64,000 nt of DNA from NCBI RefSeq assembly GCF_010093065.1, contig NZ_CP048113.1, positions 3,162,001 through 3,226,000 on the forward strand, given 5' to 3'. How positions within the stretch are numbered: position 1 is the first letter of the stretch; each line of letters starts with the position of its first letter. A model generated the notes under the pieces. It worked only from the letters and a program-made list of their open reading frames with translations, made no database searches and was not told the DNA's origin. The DNA is from Chitinophaga agri. Lineage in GTDB: Bacteria; Bacteroidota; Bacteroidia; Chitinophagales; Chitinophagaceae. This document shows, in pieces, positions 7,305 through 19,266 of the stretch. Both the position numbers and the translations under genes were made by a program.

Positions 7305-10300
7305 ATGAATTATCACAGATCAGTTCGCATATTTCTATCATATACCTGTTTCGTAAGTTTATTTTTGTGCTGTATCGGAATTAACAGGGTCGACGCCCAG
7401 CGACGGGATACCACGGTTACGAATAACCAGTCCAGAAATAACAACAGCAGGGCCCCTCAAAGGACCATGCAAAAGCCGCTTGTACCCAAAGTAGCACAGC
7501 CGAAAGGTGAGAACAGACGTATTCCGGCAGAGATGCTTGCGGAACGCCGCTGGACCATCAAACGGAAGCTGGTACAGAACATGCTGGCGCGATATAACTA
7601 TTTGTTCAATGCCCGCAAGAAGCTGCGACTCATCACGCACAATGTGAGCCGCCAGGGACAGGATAACTACAACTACCTCCTTCCCTTCTACCCTTACAGT
7701 TTACAGAACCTGGGCCTCAGCGCCGGTGACCTGGACACTGTCATCGAAAAAGCATCTATCAACATCCAGATACACGATCCCCGCAGTAAATGGATCGACG
7801 ACAGCTACCTCGTTATTGGTCAGGCTTACTTCTACCAGGGGGAATGGGATAAAGCCAACCGTACCTTCCAGTACATTAACACTACCTACGCTCCTAAAAA
7901 GAAATCAGATTATAAAGCTGTGGTAGGTTCCAGTGCAAAAGACGAACTGTCCATCGCCTCCCGTGAGAAACGGAAGCCACCATTCGGCTATTTTAAACAT
8001 ACCTATGCGCGAAACGACGCATTCGTGTGGACAGCCAAAACATACCTGGAAATGAAGGAGTTTGACCAGGCCCGTTCTATTATGAACATCCTGGAGCATG
8101 ACCCGTATTTCCCTAAAAGACTGGCAGGGGAAATGGCTGAAGTAAGAGCCTATGCCCTGTACAAGCAGGAGCGTTTCAAAGAAGTGATCGTACCTTTACA
8201 GATAGCTGTTAAAAGCAAAAAGAACAAAGACGAACGTGCCCGTATGTTTTACATCCTGGGCCAGCTGTACACCAACTACAGCCTCCCGGATTCAGCAGTA
8301 ATGATGTTCTGGAAGGTGATCAAACAAAAGCCGGATCCTATCATGGACTTCCAGGCACGCATGCAGATCGCCAAACTGGATGCAACCCGTGAAGGCGGTT
8401 CCTTTGATGAAAGTCTGTCCCGCCTGAAACGCATGGTGCGCAAAGAGAAATACTATGAGTTCCGTGACGCGATCTATTACACCATGGCAACCCTGGTACA
8501 ACCTAAAGATCCCGACCTTGCGATGGAATACCTGCGTCAGTCACTCAAAATGGAGAGCAGCAACACGATGCAGAAAGCGCTGTCCTTCAAAGGAATAGCC
8601 GATATCTACTACGGACAGCGCCAATACCGCCTGGCCAGGAACTTCTATGATAGCACCGCTTCGGTAATGCCACCGGAGTTTACGGATTCCGCTATCGTGA
8701 ATAAGCGCAAACGTGTACTGAATGATGTGGCTATCCGCGTAGAAGCTATTCAGCGGGAAGATAGTCTGCAGCGTATTGCAGCTATGCCGGAGTCGGACAG
8801 AACGATCTTCCTGGAAAAACTCGCCGGTCAGATGCGCAGGGAAGCAGAAGAGAAAGCGAAACAGGAAAAGGAAAATGCAGAGAAGGGCATATTGCCTGAA
8901 ATGACCAATAATAACCCGCTTGCCAATAATATGGGCAACAATAACAATCCGGCAGCTCCTAAAAATGACGATGCCGGAGAGTGGTATTTCTATAATAATG
9001 GCAGTAAATCAGCAGGTTATTCCGAATTTAAAAAACGCTGGGGAAACAGGGCACTAGCCGATAACTGGCGTAGAAGTCAGACGGGGGCGGTGGCTGCCAA
9101 TCAGAATCTGCAGCCGGAAGATGAAAGTGGTAATCCCATTAAACCAGATGCAAATAAAACAGCTGCCGACAGCTCCAGCGCTAAATCACTGGCAGCGGGA
9201 CTGCCACTCACACCGGACGATCTACGGAAATCCAATGAGATAGTAAAAGATGCCTATTATGACCTGGGTAAACTCTACAATGATCAGCTGGATAATACGG
9301 AACTGGCCATCGAAACTTACGATACCCTCCTGAAAAGATATCCGCAGCACCCGAATAAAACAGAGGTGGTTTATTCACTGTATATCTGGCATACCAAGCT
9401 GGGACATAATGAGTTAGCTGCGAAGTATAAGCAAAGCGTGGTGACACAGTTCGGCGACTCTAAATTTGCCAGCATCATTAAATACGGGGCACTACAGGAT
9501 ATCAACGAAAGCAAAAAGAAAGAGATCTCCACATCATACGACTCCGTGTATGTGAATTACCTGCGTGGCAACCTGGCAGAAGCCTATGCGATGAAAAAAG
9601 CAGCTGATTCTACCTATGGACTGACCTTTATGCAGCCTAAATTCGACCTGCTGGAGGCTATGATCATCATGAAAATGGATACCTGCGAATTTGGACGTCA
9701 GGCCGTTGTGAATGTTATTAACAAATACAAACAGGACGACGCGGTACAGGCAAAAGCCCAGTCCCTGCTTGAAGCACTGGATAACAGGGCGGCCCTGGTA
9801 GTATACCTGTCCAGACTGGAAATAGACAAGAGCCGGGATAATGGCAATATAGTGGATGAAAACATCTCTATCCGTTATCCATGGCAGAAACCGGAGCCTA
9901 AGTTCGAGTCAGAAAAACTGAAAACCGCTACGGCTGATTCGGTAAAGGTAGCAGCTAACGCACCACTGAAAGTGGCACCACTGCCGGCACCAATGAAACC
10001 TGTGACTATCTATAAACTGAATGCCAGCAATCCGCATTTCGTTGTAATGTACTTCCTTCGTACCAACAAATCAGCTATTGATGAGGCACTGACCCAGTTT
10101 ACGAAGTACAACGCAGAAAAACATGGCGGGGAGAACATCCAGGTAGCTAACTTCGTACTGACCCAACAGGATGTCATGCTGATATTCAGGCTATTCCCGA
10201 ACGAAGACAAGGCACTGGACTATTATGATGAAGTGAGGTTCGAAGCAGAAAAGATCGCTCCGCGTATCCGTCCGTCAGACTATACCATGTTTATCATCTC

Positions 10301-10385
10301 CAGGGATAACTTTATCCAGATGAACAGTACGAAGGACGTCGAAGGCTATAGAAAATTCTTCAACGACAATTACGTTACGCAATAA
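7305..10385 (+). CDS. porW: T9SS protein PorW/SprE (tetratricopeptide-repeat protein)
   Basis: This 1026-residue exported protein has a signal segment (residues 1-32, with two Cys at about 22-23, ending VDAQ). An RNA-like basic/Asn-rich linker follows, then a motif-rich TPR array (for example QAYFYQGEWDKANRTFQYI, LEMKEFDQARSIM, GQRQYRLARNFYDS). A disordered central stretch with EKENAEK and NNNPLANNMGNN lies near 520-560. Further repeats resume at about 640, and the C-terminal domain from about 895 has HFVVMYFLRTNKSAID. SprE/PorW is a T9SS component required for secretion and gliding; the adjacent penicillin-binding protein is a recurrent neighbour. The exact lipobox is not textbook, so lipidation is unproven here. 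Confidence 0.85.
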   Translation: MNYHRSVRIFLSYTCFVSLFLCCIGINRVDAQRRDTTVTNNQSRNNNSRAPQRTMQKPLVPKVAQPKGENRRIPAEMLAERRWTIKRKLVQNMLARYNYLFNARKKLRLITHNVSRQGQDNYNYLLPFYPYSLQNLGLSAGDLDTVIEKASINIQIHDPRSKWIDDSYLVIGQAYFYQGEWDKANRTFQYINTTYAPKKKSDYKAVVGSSAKDELSIASREKRKPPFGYFKHTYARNDAFVWTAKTYLEMKEFDQARSIMNILEHDPYFPKRLAGEMAEVRAYALYKQERFKEVIVPLQIAVKSKKNKDERARMFYILGQLYTNYSLPDSAVMMFWKVIKQKPDPIMDFQARMQIAKLDATREGGSFDESLSRLKRMVRKEKYYEFRDAIYYTMATLVQPKDPDLAMEYLRQSLKMESSNTMQKALSFKGIADIYYGQRQYRLARNFYDSTASVMPPEFTDSAIVNKRKRVLNDVAIRVEAIQREDSLQRIAAMPESDRTIFLEKLAGQMRREAEEKAKQEKENAEKGILPEMTNNNPLANNMGNNNNPAAPKNDDAGEWYFYNNGSKSAGYSEFKKRWGNRALADNWRRSQTGAVAANQNLQPEDESGNPIKPDANKTAADSSSAKSLAAGLPLTPDDLRKSNEIVKDAYYDLGKLYNDQLDNTELAIETYDTLLKRYPQHPNKTEVVYSLYIWHTKLGHNELAAKYKQSVVTQFGDSKFASIIKYGALQDINESKKKEISTSYDSVYVNYLRGNLAEAYAMKKAADSTYGLTFMQPKFDLLEAMIIMKMDTCEFGRQAVVNVINKYKQDDAVQAKAQSLLEALDNRAALVVYLSRLEIDKSRDNGNIVDENISIRYPWQKPEPKFESEKLKTATADSVKVAANAPLKVAPLPAPMKPVTIYKLNASNPHFVVMYFLRTNKSAIDEALTQFTKYNAEKHGGENIQVANFVLTQQDVMLIFRLFPNEDKALDYYDEVRFEAEKIAPRIRPSDYTMFIISRDNFIQMNSTKDVEGYRKFFNDNYVTQ

Positions 10386-10591
10386 GGGACAATAAGATAG
10401 AAAACATATTAATTCATTTAGACAGTTAAATCAACCTTTTAACATTAATTGGGGGAGATCAACCCGTTTTTTTTAATAGTTTTGCCCGCTATTACATGCC
10501 ATTATGTATTAAGGCCCGTAAATTGCTATAACAGAGTTAGATGCCAACCCTGTGCAATACTGGCCGGGCAAATCAAATATCTAAAGCAAGT

Positions 10592-12985
10592 ATGAAAAAA
10601 TCGGTTAAAATATTGTGGATCACAGTGTTATCACTGACTGGAATTTTCCTGTTATTGATATTGCTAGTCAATTTCCGCATTATTGGCAACATGCCATCCA
10701 TGGAAACCCTGGAAAACCCAAGGGCTGCCCTTGCATCTGAAGTGATCGCCGAAGATGGTACCATTCTCGGTAAATACTATCAGGTAGACAGGTCCAGTTC
10801 TGACTACAATGAAATTTCTAAAAACGTTATTAACGCACTGGTTGCTACAGAAGACGTGCGCTTTTATGAGCACTCTGGTATTGACCCGTACGCGACTGTT
10901 GCTATTCCCTTTTACCTGGCGATCGGCAAGAAAAGAGGTTCCAGTACTATTACCCAGCAGCTGGCGCTTAACCTGCAGTATGACAATACCGGTACCGGAC
11001 GTGCGAGAAATTTTATTGAAAGAAGCTTCCAGAAAATGCAGGAATGGCTCATTGCAGTGCGCCTGGAAAGGAACTTCACAAAAGAAGAGATCATTACGCT
11101 GTATTTAAACACAGTACCTTTTGGTGATAACGTCTATGGTATAGAAAACGGTGCGCGTACCTTCTTCAGTAAAGATGCAGGTCACCTGTCCATCGAAGAA
11201 GCCGCAACCCTCGTTGGCATGCTGAAGGGTACCAACCTGTATAACCCACGCAGGAATCCGGTATCTGCAATGAACCGCCGTAACACCGTGATAGATCTGA
11301 TGCAAAAGAACGGTTTCATTACCAAACCGGAAGCTGCGGCAGCAGCAAGCAAACCAATCGTATTACGGTATAATAAGGTAGATCATAACAAAGGTCTGGC
11401 ACCTTATTTCAGGGAAGTATTACGTGACGAACTGAAAACATGGTGTAAAGAACATAAGAAAGCAGACGGTTCCGAGTATAACCTGTACCGTGATGGTCTT
11501 AAAATATATACTACGATCAATCCACGCATGCAGCTGTATGCCGAGGAGGCAGTAAGTCATCACCTGAAAGACCTGCAGAAAGTATTTGCTTCACAGGCAA
11601 ATATTAAATCAGGTAGTGTGTGGAAAAACTGGCAGAGTTATGTTGATCGTTACATGAAAGAGTCTGACCGTTATAAGGCCATGAAAGCGGATGGTGCTTC
11701 TGATGAAGATATCAAAAAAGCCTTTAACACGCCTACTAAAATGAAGGTGTTTGCCTGGAAGAGCTTTACCGAACCTGAACTGAATGAACTGGACACGATC
11801 ATGACCCCGATAGACTCTATCAAGTACATGAGAGTGATGCTGCAGGCAGGTTTTATGGCACTTGATCCGGAAAGTGGAGAGATCAAAGCCTGGGTGGGCG
11901 GTCCTGACTTCCGTTATTTCAAGAACGACCACGTCGCTAAAACCCGCAGACAGGTAGGTTCTACTTTCAAACCTTTCCTGTACACATTTGCGATCATGAA
12001 TGGCTTTTCACCTAACCAGATGTTACCTAACGAACCGGTATCATTCCCTAAATATAACTGGACGCTGACCCGTAATTCAGAAGGTAGTGTAGGTGGTAAT
12101 ATTTCTATGGCTGGTGCGCTCGCTAAATCACTCAACCTGGTATCAGCATACCTCATTAAACAGTTAGGTCCGCAGGCAGTCGCTGACTTTGCGAAGAACA
12201 AGATCGGCTTCAGCGCGGAAATTCCTCCTTACCCTTCCATTTCCCTGGGTACACCGGAAATCTCGCTGTTCGAAATGCTGCAGGCCTATACCATGTTCCC
12301 AGCCCGCGGTATCATCACAAAACCAATTTATATCACCCGTATAGAAGACAGAAATGGTAATATTCTTCAGACATTCGCACCTGAAAAACGCGAGGTGATC
12401 AGTGAGAATGAATCTTATACCATGGTAAAAATGATGCAGGGGGTAACTGGTCCTGGTGGTACTTCTGCACGTCTGCGTTTCCGTTATGGCATCCAGGGCG
12501 AAGTGGCCGGTAAAACAGGTACTACGAATGATAATACCGATGGCTGGTTCATGGGCTTCACACCACAACTGCTGGCAGGTGCATGGGTAGGTTGTGAAAA
12601 TAACTTTATTCACTTCAGTTCTACTGCAAATGGTCAGGGGGCTAATACGGGCCTCCCCATATGGGCATACTTCTTCCAGAAAGTATATGCAGATAAGACA
12701 CTGAAAATTGATGAGAAAGCGACCTTTTCTATTCCTCAGTCTATTAACAGTGAGTTCTACGAGACATTCGAGCCCAACCAGGAAGGAGGTGCTATTCCTG
12801 TAGATCAGGGTAGTGGTACGGCTGAAGAATATGGAGCAGAACCTGCAATAGATGTGAATGAGTATGAGCCGCAGGCAGATAGGGAAGCAAGAGACAGAGA
12901 GCGGGCAAAACAACAGGAAGCGAATAAGGACAAACCAATTAAATCTACAATGCCAGCACCAAGGCCGGTAACGAAACCGCAATAA
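10592..12985 (+). CDS. mrcA: Class A penicillin-binding protein 1A
   Basis: This bifunctional peptidoglycan synthase has a short cytoplasmic tail, one membrane helix (about 5-25), a GT51 glycosyltransferase domain (EDVRFYEHSGID, GSSTITQQLALN, RLERNFTKEEI) and a transpeptidase domain. The active-site Ser lies in GSTFKPF (about residue 457), with SLN and KTGTT (about 640) downstream. The C-terminal tail is rich in Glu, Arg and Gln. I choose ATG 10592 (MKKSVKILW); an in-frame ATG at 10541 would add 17 polar residues. A -7 box TAGTTTTG is at 10477-10484. It follows porW by about 200 bp and has a strong terminator after it. Confidence 0.93.
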   Translation: MKKSVKILWITVLSLTGIFLLLILLVNFRIIGNMPSMETLENPRAALASEVIAEDGTILGKYYQVDRSSSDYNEISKNVINALVATEDVRFYEHSGIDPYATVAIPFYLAIGKKRGSSTITQQLALNLQYDNTGTGRARNFIERSFQKMQEWLIAVRLERNFTKEEIITLYLNTVPFGDNVYGIENGARTFFSKDAGHLSIEEAATLVGMLKGTNLYNPRRNPVSAMNRRNTVIDLMQKNGFITKPEAAAAASKPIVLRYNKVDHNKGLAPYFREVLRDELKTWCKEHKKADGSEYNLYRDGLKIYTTINPRMQLYAEEAVSHHLKDLQKVFASQANIKSGSVWKNWQSYVDRYMKESDRYKAMKADGASDEDIKKAFNTPTKMKVFAWKSFTEPELNELDTIMTPIDSIKYMRVMLQAGFMALDPESGEIKAWVGGPDFRYFKNDHVAKTRRQVGSTFKPFLYTFAIMNGFSPNQMLPNEPVSFPKYNWTLTRNSEGSVGGNISMAGALAKSLNLVSAYLIKQLGPQAVADFAKNKIGFSAEIPPYPSISLGTPEISLFEMLQAYTMFPARGIITKPIYITRIEDRNGNILQTFAPEKREVISENESYTMVKMMQGVTGPGGTSARLRFRYGIQGEVAGKTGTTNDNTDGWFMGFTPQLLAGAWVGCENNFIHFSSTANGQGANTGLPIWAYFFQKVYADKTLKIDEKATFSIPQSINSEFYETFEPNQEGGAIPVDQGSGTAEEYGAEPAIDVNEYEPQADREARDRERAKQQEANKDKPIKSTMPAPRPVTKPQ

Positions 12986-12999
12986 AACTAATTACATAT

Positions 13000-13030
13000 A
13001 AAAGGCGTCCGCAATAAACGGACGCCTTTT
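13000..13030 (+). terminator. Bidirectional terminator between PBP1A and the M28 peptidase
   Basis: A perfect 12-bp stem AAAAGGCGTCCG / CGGACGCCTTTT with a 7-nt loop. A and T tracts on both sides serve the convergent genes. Confidence 0.92.
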
Positions 13031-13051
13031 TACATTTATACCACAGCATAT

Positions 13052-13999
13052 CTACTTCTTATCTTCTACCTTCTTCTCATTCTCCACGTAGTGTATTTCA
13101 GCATACTTCATCGCATTGTTAATCAGCTGAATACCCAATTTTAATACCAGTGCTTCTTCCTTTGCCTTCAGCTTTTCCACATCATCGGTTGGTTTGTGGT
13201 AATCGTCATGCGGACCAGTATGCAGGAAAATTACCGGTACATCATGCATGTAGAAGTTATGGTGATCAGAGGCGCCTTTACCGGAACCATCAGTGAAGTA
13301 TTTGATACCAGGTTCCTGTGCTTCTTTAAATACGGCGGGCCATTCCTGCGCAGTGCCATATCCACCTATACCCAGGCCTCTTTCCTCATTATAACGACCG
13401 ATCATATCCATATTGAGCATGAAATGCGCGTTGGCCAGCGGCATAGTAGGGTTGGCAGTGAAGTATTTGGACCCCTGCAATCCCAGTTCTTCCCCACCAA
13501 AAGAGATAAACAGGAAGTTAAAAGGTTCTTTCACACCATTCTCCGTATAGTACCTGGCCAGTTCAAGCAATCCGGCAACACCGGATGCATTGTCATCCGC
13601 ACCGTTATGGATCTGTCCGATGGGGTATTTACCATCAAACAATCCGGCTGTGCCCAGGTGATCATAGTGAGCGCCAATGATGATCGTTTTGGCAGCGCCG
13701 TTATCCAGGTAACCGATCACATTGCGGCTGGGAATGTTCTTGTGTTCTTTCCTGTCGAAAGTGAAGGGCTGAAAGTAACTGTCCCCGTTACCTGGTTTCA
13801 GCCCCAGTGCTTTGAATTGTTTAGCTACATAATTGCTGGCTTTGATACCACCTTTTTCGGCAGTACCGCGGCCCTTTAATTTTTCAGATGCCAGGTAAGA
13901 GACCGTCTTTTGAATACGGGTGGCAGATGGCTGGTAGTCCTGTGCGTAGGCACCACTATAAACAGTTGTAGCCGTAATAAGAAACAATAAGTACTTCAT
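13052..13999 (-). CDS. M28-family zinc aminopeptidase, exported
   Basis: This 315-residue protein has a signal peptide (1-20, ending AYAQ) and an M28 peptidase domain. The two-zinc site is complete: His111 (GAHYDH), bridging Asp135 (NGADDNASG), Glu170-Glu171 (FGGEEL), Asp198 (NMDMIGR) and His268 (DDYHKP). M28 enzymes remove amino acids from peptide N-termini, here presumably in the periplasm or outside. A Lys/Glu-rich tail (KKVEDKK) ends the protein. Convergent with PBP1A; yidC lies upstream on the same strand behind its own hairpin. Confidence 0.9.
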   Translation of the reverse strand: MKYLLFLITATTVYSGAYAQDYQPSATRIQKTVSYLASEKLKGRGTAEKGGIKASNYVAKQFKALGLKPGNGDSYFQPFTFDRKEHKNIPSRNVIGYLDNGAAKTIIIGAHYDHLGTAGLFDGKYPIGQIHNGADDNASGVAGLLELARYYTENGVKEPFNFLFISFGGEELGLQGSKYFTANPTMPLANAHFMLNMDMIGRYNEERGLGIGGYGTAQEWPAVFKEAQEPGIKYFTDGSGKGASDHHNFYMHDVPVIFLHTGPHDDYHKPTDDVEKLKAKEEALVLKLGIQLINNAMKYAEIHYVENEKKVEDKK

Positions 14000-14031
14000 T
14001 AGGTATGATTATGCATGATTTTCCTGAAAAT

Positions 14032-14063
14032 ACAGAAGGCTTCCAATGTGGGAAGCCTTCTGT
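14032..14063 (-). terminator. Hairpin terminator after yidC
   Basis: A perfect 13-bp stem ACAGAAGGCTTCC / GGAAGCCTTCTGT with a 6-nt loop lies between the yidC stop and the M28 start. The T tract on the minus strand is short (TATTTTC). Confidence 0.8.
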
Positions 14064-14091
14064 TAATATTCTATGTTCATTAGGTTATATA

Positions 14092-15945
14092 CTATTGCTT
14101 TTTACGCTGTTGTATATCCTGTTGACGTTTTTGCATTTCCTGTTGTTTCTTCTGCATTTCTTCCAGTTTGCCCTGCCATTTTGATTTGGAAGCAGGTTTC
14201 TTTTTATTCTCCTGGATCTGTGCATGGATCTTGTCGTGATTCACAAAGAACTTCTGGATCACCCACTGCAAACCGATACTGATCACGTTTGACAGGAAGT
14301 AGTAGAAGGTCAGTGCAGATGCCAGACGGTTGAAGATACCTAACAGCATGATCGGGAATACATAAGGCATGTATTTCATTACCGGATTGCTCTGATCAGC
14401 CATACCACGGTTGTTGAACGCCAGCATTAAGCTGGTAGCGGTCATCAGCAGGGTGAACAGGCTGACGTGGTTACCGTAGAACGGAATCTCGAAAGGCAGG
14501 TTCAGGATGGAATCGTAGGCAGAAAGGTCTTTGGCCCACAGGAAGCTTTCCTGTCTCAGTTCGATAGAAGATGGGAAGAAGCTATACATCGCCACCAGGA
14601 TAGGTAACTGCATCAGGGCTGGTAAACAACCACCGAGCGGATTCACACCTGCGCTCTTGAATAACTTCATTTGCTCCATACCGAAGGTCTGCTGGTCATC
14701 AGCATATTTCGCTTTCAGTTCATCTATTTCTGGTTTCAGCACTTTCATCTTGGCCTGTGAGACATAGCTCTGGTAGGTGAAAGGCGCGATCAGTAAACGG
14801 ATGAATACAGTCAGCAGGATGATGATCAGACCGTAGTTTCCGATAAATCCGCTCAGGAAGTTGAACACAGGGATAATGATCCATTTGTTCACATATTTTA
14901 CGAAAGCGAAGATACCTGAACCCAGCGGAATGATGCTTTCCAGTCCGATATCAAAGGATTTTAAGGTCTTGTAGTGGTTAGGACCGTAGTAGATCTCTAT
15001 AGGGAAAGAGAAGTCATGTGCACGGTTGTAGGGAATTTCCAGCTTGGTGAAAGTCTGTCCTACGATATTGCCACTCTCAGGTACTTTGGTAGTGATATCA
15101 GCACCACCGAAGAAAGCATCCTTTCTGGCAATGAAGGTCGTATTGAAGAACTGCTGTTTAACACTTACCCACTGCAGCTTATTGTCCCATTTCTGGCTTC
15201 CGGTACGCTGTAAAGTGAAGTAATCGTGTTTGCCATCAGTATCGCGGTAGTGAACCTGATTGTTCTGGCGTTCGTTCTGCATGTCTTGTTCCTGTTTGTC
15301 ATTTTCAGAATCCCACTGTAAGGACAGGGTTTTCTGACTGGCAGGCAGTACATTTTCCAGACCGATGGCATGAATGTCAAAATCTACCGCGTAACCATCC
15401 TGCTTCAGGGTATATACATACTCCAGGTATTGTTCAGGATTAGAGGTAGGCAGGCGGTAAGAGATGGCCTGGCTGCCATCTGTGAGTTTCTGCACGGTAC
15501 CGCCGGTAAAGAAGAGATCAGCAGTATTTAATAAGGTATTGTTATTAGCAGGGACCTGCAGGGAAATACGGTTGAAAGAGCTGTTTGCAAGCAACAGTGG
15601 TTTTCCTTCAAAGTCCTTGAACTTTTTCAGTTGTACCTGAGATGGCTGACCACCCTGGTTAGAGAAGGTGATTTTCAGCACCTCGTTTTCCAGAACGGTT
15701 GTCTGAATAGCACCATTAGCAGCACCGGCAAAAGTACCATAAGCACTTGCCAGTTTACTGGAATCAGGTGCGCCACCTGTAACATAGGCGGCAGTATCAA
15801 CAGGTTTCGGCTTATTTAGATTAGCGAGAGAATCCTGACGGGCCTTCTCTTTTTTTGCAGCAACCTGTTGTTTGTTGTTGAAGAAGATGTAACCGACAAA
15901 CAACACTCCCAGCAGTGCAAAGCCAATGACTGAGTTTCTGTCCAT
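14092..15945 (-). CDS. yidC: Membrane protein insertase YidC
   Basis: This 617-residue inner-membrane insertase works with or without SecYEG. The N-terminal helix (DRNSVIGFALLGVLFVGYIFF) leads to a large periplasmic beta domain (about 60-350), then the conserved five-helix core (from about 360), with LLIAPFTYQSYVSQAKMK and NPLGGCLPALMQLPILVAMY. The C-terminal tail is very rich in Lys and Gln, as in ribosome-binding YidC tails. I choose the ATG at 15945; a TTG three codons upstream is less likely. A -7 box TACCTTTG is at 15970-15977 on this strand, so yidC probably has its own promoter although pyrG lies upstream. Confidence 0.96.
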   Translation of the reverse strand: MDRNSVIGFALLGVLFVGYIFFNNKQQVAAKKEKARQDSLANLNKPKPVDTAAYVTGGAPDSSKLASAYGTFAGAANGAIQTTVLENEVLKITFSNQGGQPSQVQLKKFKDFEGKPLLLANSSFNRISLQVPANNNTLLNTADLFFTGGTVQKLTDGSQAISYRLPTSNPEQYLEYVYTLKQDGYAVDFDIHAIGLENVLPASQKTLSLQWDSENDKQEQDMQNERQNNQVHYRDTDGKHDYFTLQRTGSQKWDNKLQWVSVKQQFFNTTFIARKDAFFGGADITTKVPESGNIVGQTFTKLEIPYNRAHDFSFPIEIYYGPNHYKTLKSFDIGLESIIPLGSGIFAFVKYVNKWIIIPVFNFLSGFIGNYGLIIILLTVFIRLLIAPFTYQSYVSQAKMKVLKPEIDELKAKYADDQQTFGMEQMKLFKSAGVNPLGGCLPALMQLPILVAMYSFFPSSIELRQESFLWAKDLSAYDSILNLPFEIPFYGNHVSLFTLLMTATSLMLAFNNRGMADQSNPVMKYMPYVFPIMLLGIFNRLASALTFYYFLSNVISIGLQWVIQKFFVNHDKIHAQIQENKKKPASKSKWQGKLEEMQKKQQEMQKRQQDIQQRKKQ

Positions 15946-16062
15946 GAAATTCAATTAAAATTTAGGCAGCAAAGGTAAGTAAAAGCAACAAGCTTTCAGC
16001 CGTAAACAATAAAGATAATGCCTTATTGTTACCACTGAAAGCCTGTCAGTTATAGATAAATA

Positions 16063-17784
<1,722 letters not shown>

Positions 17785-17813
17785 TCAAGTAAAAATAACT
17801 TCCGAAGGTCATG

Positions 17814-17845
17814 CAAAGTTAAGACAAATTTAAAGCGCTCCCAAA
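17814..17845 (-). promoter_or_regulatory. Bacteroidota-type promoter for pyrG
   Basis: On the minus strand TTTG (17842-17845), a 20-bp spacer, then TAACTTTG (17814-17821), an exact -7 match. The leader to the start codon is about 95 bp. The rest of the 302-bp divergent region 17716-18017 also holds a weaker possible -7 (TAATTTG) for the thioesterase gene at about 17991-17998. Confidence 0.75.
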
Positions 17846-18017
17846 ACGCTTTTCAACTTTTACCTATTACCTAATATGTAAAGCGTTTATTTAAAACAGC
17901 TTACAGGGTGATTTTTGGCCTATAAATTTATCATGGAAGAAATACTTGTATGACAGCGGCATTTCTTGCGCCTGTCAGCAAACTTCTTGCTAATTTGCGG
18001 CCGTAACAAATCAGCAT

Positions 18018-18533
18018 ATGACATTAACGCCCAAGCGTGCGCAGGACTCGGTGATCCAGATGACGGAACTGGTGCTGCCCAATGACACCAACACTTTCGG
18101 TAACCTGATGGGAGGCCGCCTTATGTACTGGATGGACATAGCAGGTGCCCTCGCCACCATGAAACATTGCAGTGCCCCGGTAGTAACCGCTTCCGTAGAC
18201 AACATCTCTTTTGAGACGCCTATTAAGCTGGGCAATGTAGTACATATTGAAGCGAAGGTTAGCCGGGCCTTTTCCACCTCCATGGAAGTACATCTGCGGG
18301 TATGGGGAGAAGATCCTGTACAGCAGTACCGTTACAAATCCAACGAAGCATTCATGACCTTTGTGGCGCTCGACCCGAATGGTAAGTCCAGACTGGTACC
18401 TCAGATCATTCCGGATACGGAAGAAGAAAAACAATTGTACGAAGGTGCTATGCGCAGACGTCAGTTGAGGTTGATCCTCAGTGGTAAAATGAAACCACAG
18501 GACGCTGAAGAGCTGAGAGCCTTGTTTCTTTAA
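18018..18533 (+). CDS. Acyl-CoA thioesterase (hotdog fold, YciA/BACH type)
   Basis: This 171-residue single hotdog-domain protein has the family signature: PNDTNTFGNLMGGRLMYWMD, with the catalytic Asn/Asp region, followed by SVDNISFETPIKLGNVV and FVALD. It hydrolyses acyl-CoA esters in the cytoplasm; chain-length preference cannot be read from the sequence. Divergent from pyrG and convergent with the HD gene. Confidence 0.9.
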   Translation: MTLTPKRAQDSVIQMTELVLPNDTNTFGNLMGGRLMYWMDIAGALATMKHCSAPVVTASVDNISFETPIKLGNVVHIEAKVSRAFSTSMEVHLRVWGEDPVQQYRYKSNEAFMTFVALDPNGKSRLVPQIIPDTEEEKQLYEGAMRRRQLRLILSGKMKPQDAEELRALFL

Positions 18534-18548
18534 TATCTCTATTTTATA

Positions 18549-18590
18549 AGTCCCCGGATAAGGTATTCTTTGTCCGGGGACTATTATTTT
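18549..18590 (+). terminator. Intrinsic terminator between convergent genes
   Basis: A 10-bp stem AGTCCCCGGA / TCCGGGGACT is followed by ATTATTTT on the plus strand and by an A/T-rich flank on the other side. Confidence 0.88.
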
Positions 18591-18597
18591 AACCGGA

Positions 18598-19266
18598 TCA
18601 GCTTTCTCCCTCCCACTCCTGGTAGAATTTATCCAGGAATGTCTCCATAAAGGCATGCCTTTCAACCGCCAGCTGACGTCCTGTATCGGTGTTCATTCTG
18701 TCTTTTAGTAGCAGAAGTTTCTCGTAAAAGTGATTGATTGTAGGGGCCGTACTATGCTTGTACTGCTCTTTGGTCATGTTCAAATTGGGTGGTATAGCAG
18801 GATCATAGATCGCCCGGTTCTTGAATCCACCATAATTAAACGTCCTGGCAATACCAATGGCACCGATAGCATCCAGCCGGTCAGCATCCTGTACGACACC
18901 CAGTTCAGGAGAATAGAAAGTACCATTATTGTGCCCCCCCTTAAAAGAGATATTCACAATGATATCCACGACGTGCTGAATAACCGGCTCGGGTGTGGCA
19001 ATTGATTCCAGGAAAGTCCTCGCTTTACGGGGACCTACACTTTCGTCACCACCATGAAATTTTGAATCTGCAATGTCATGCAGCAGCGCGCTGAGTTCAA
19101 CAACCAGCATGTCTACCTGTTCTCGGGCGGCGATTTTCCGCGCCAGTTTCCATACCCGGTAGATATGCCACCAGTCATGACCACCTTCCGCTTCTGCCAG
19201 TTCTTTTTTTACAAATTGTTCCGTTGCTGTAATCAGCTGATGGGTTTCAACAGTGTTTGGACTCAT
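18598..19266 (-). CDS. HD-domain phosphohydrolase
   Basis: This 222-residue protein has metal ligands typical of the HD superfamily: His34 in HDWWHIYRVW, His63-Asp64 in LLHDIAD, and Asp in QDADRLDAIG near residue 125. It matches the YedJ/YpgQ-like group of small HD hydrolases, some of which act on nucleotides; the substrate here is unknown. No partner gene is attached. Upstream lies the gene-poor region 19267-20412. Confidence 0.88.
   Translation of the reverse strand: MSPNTVETHQLITATEQFVKKELAEAEGGHDWWHIYRVWKLARKIAAREQVDMLVVELSALLHDIADSKFHGGDESVGPRKARTFLESIATPEPVIQHVVDIIVNISFKGGHNNGTFYSPELGVVQDADRLDAIGAIGIARTFNYGGFKNRAIYDPAIPPNLNMTKEQYKHSTAPTINHFYEKLLLLKDRMNTDTGRQLAVERHAFMETFLDKFYQEWEGES

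Noticed and set aside
10541..10591. Longer PBP1A start
   Set aside because: The added 17 residues are polar and unlike the family N-terminus; kept as an alternative.
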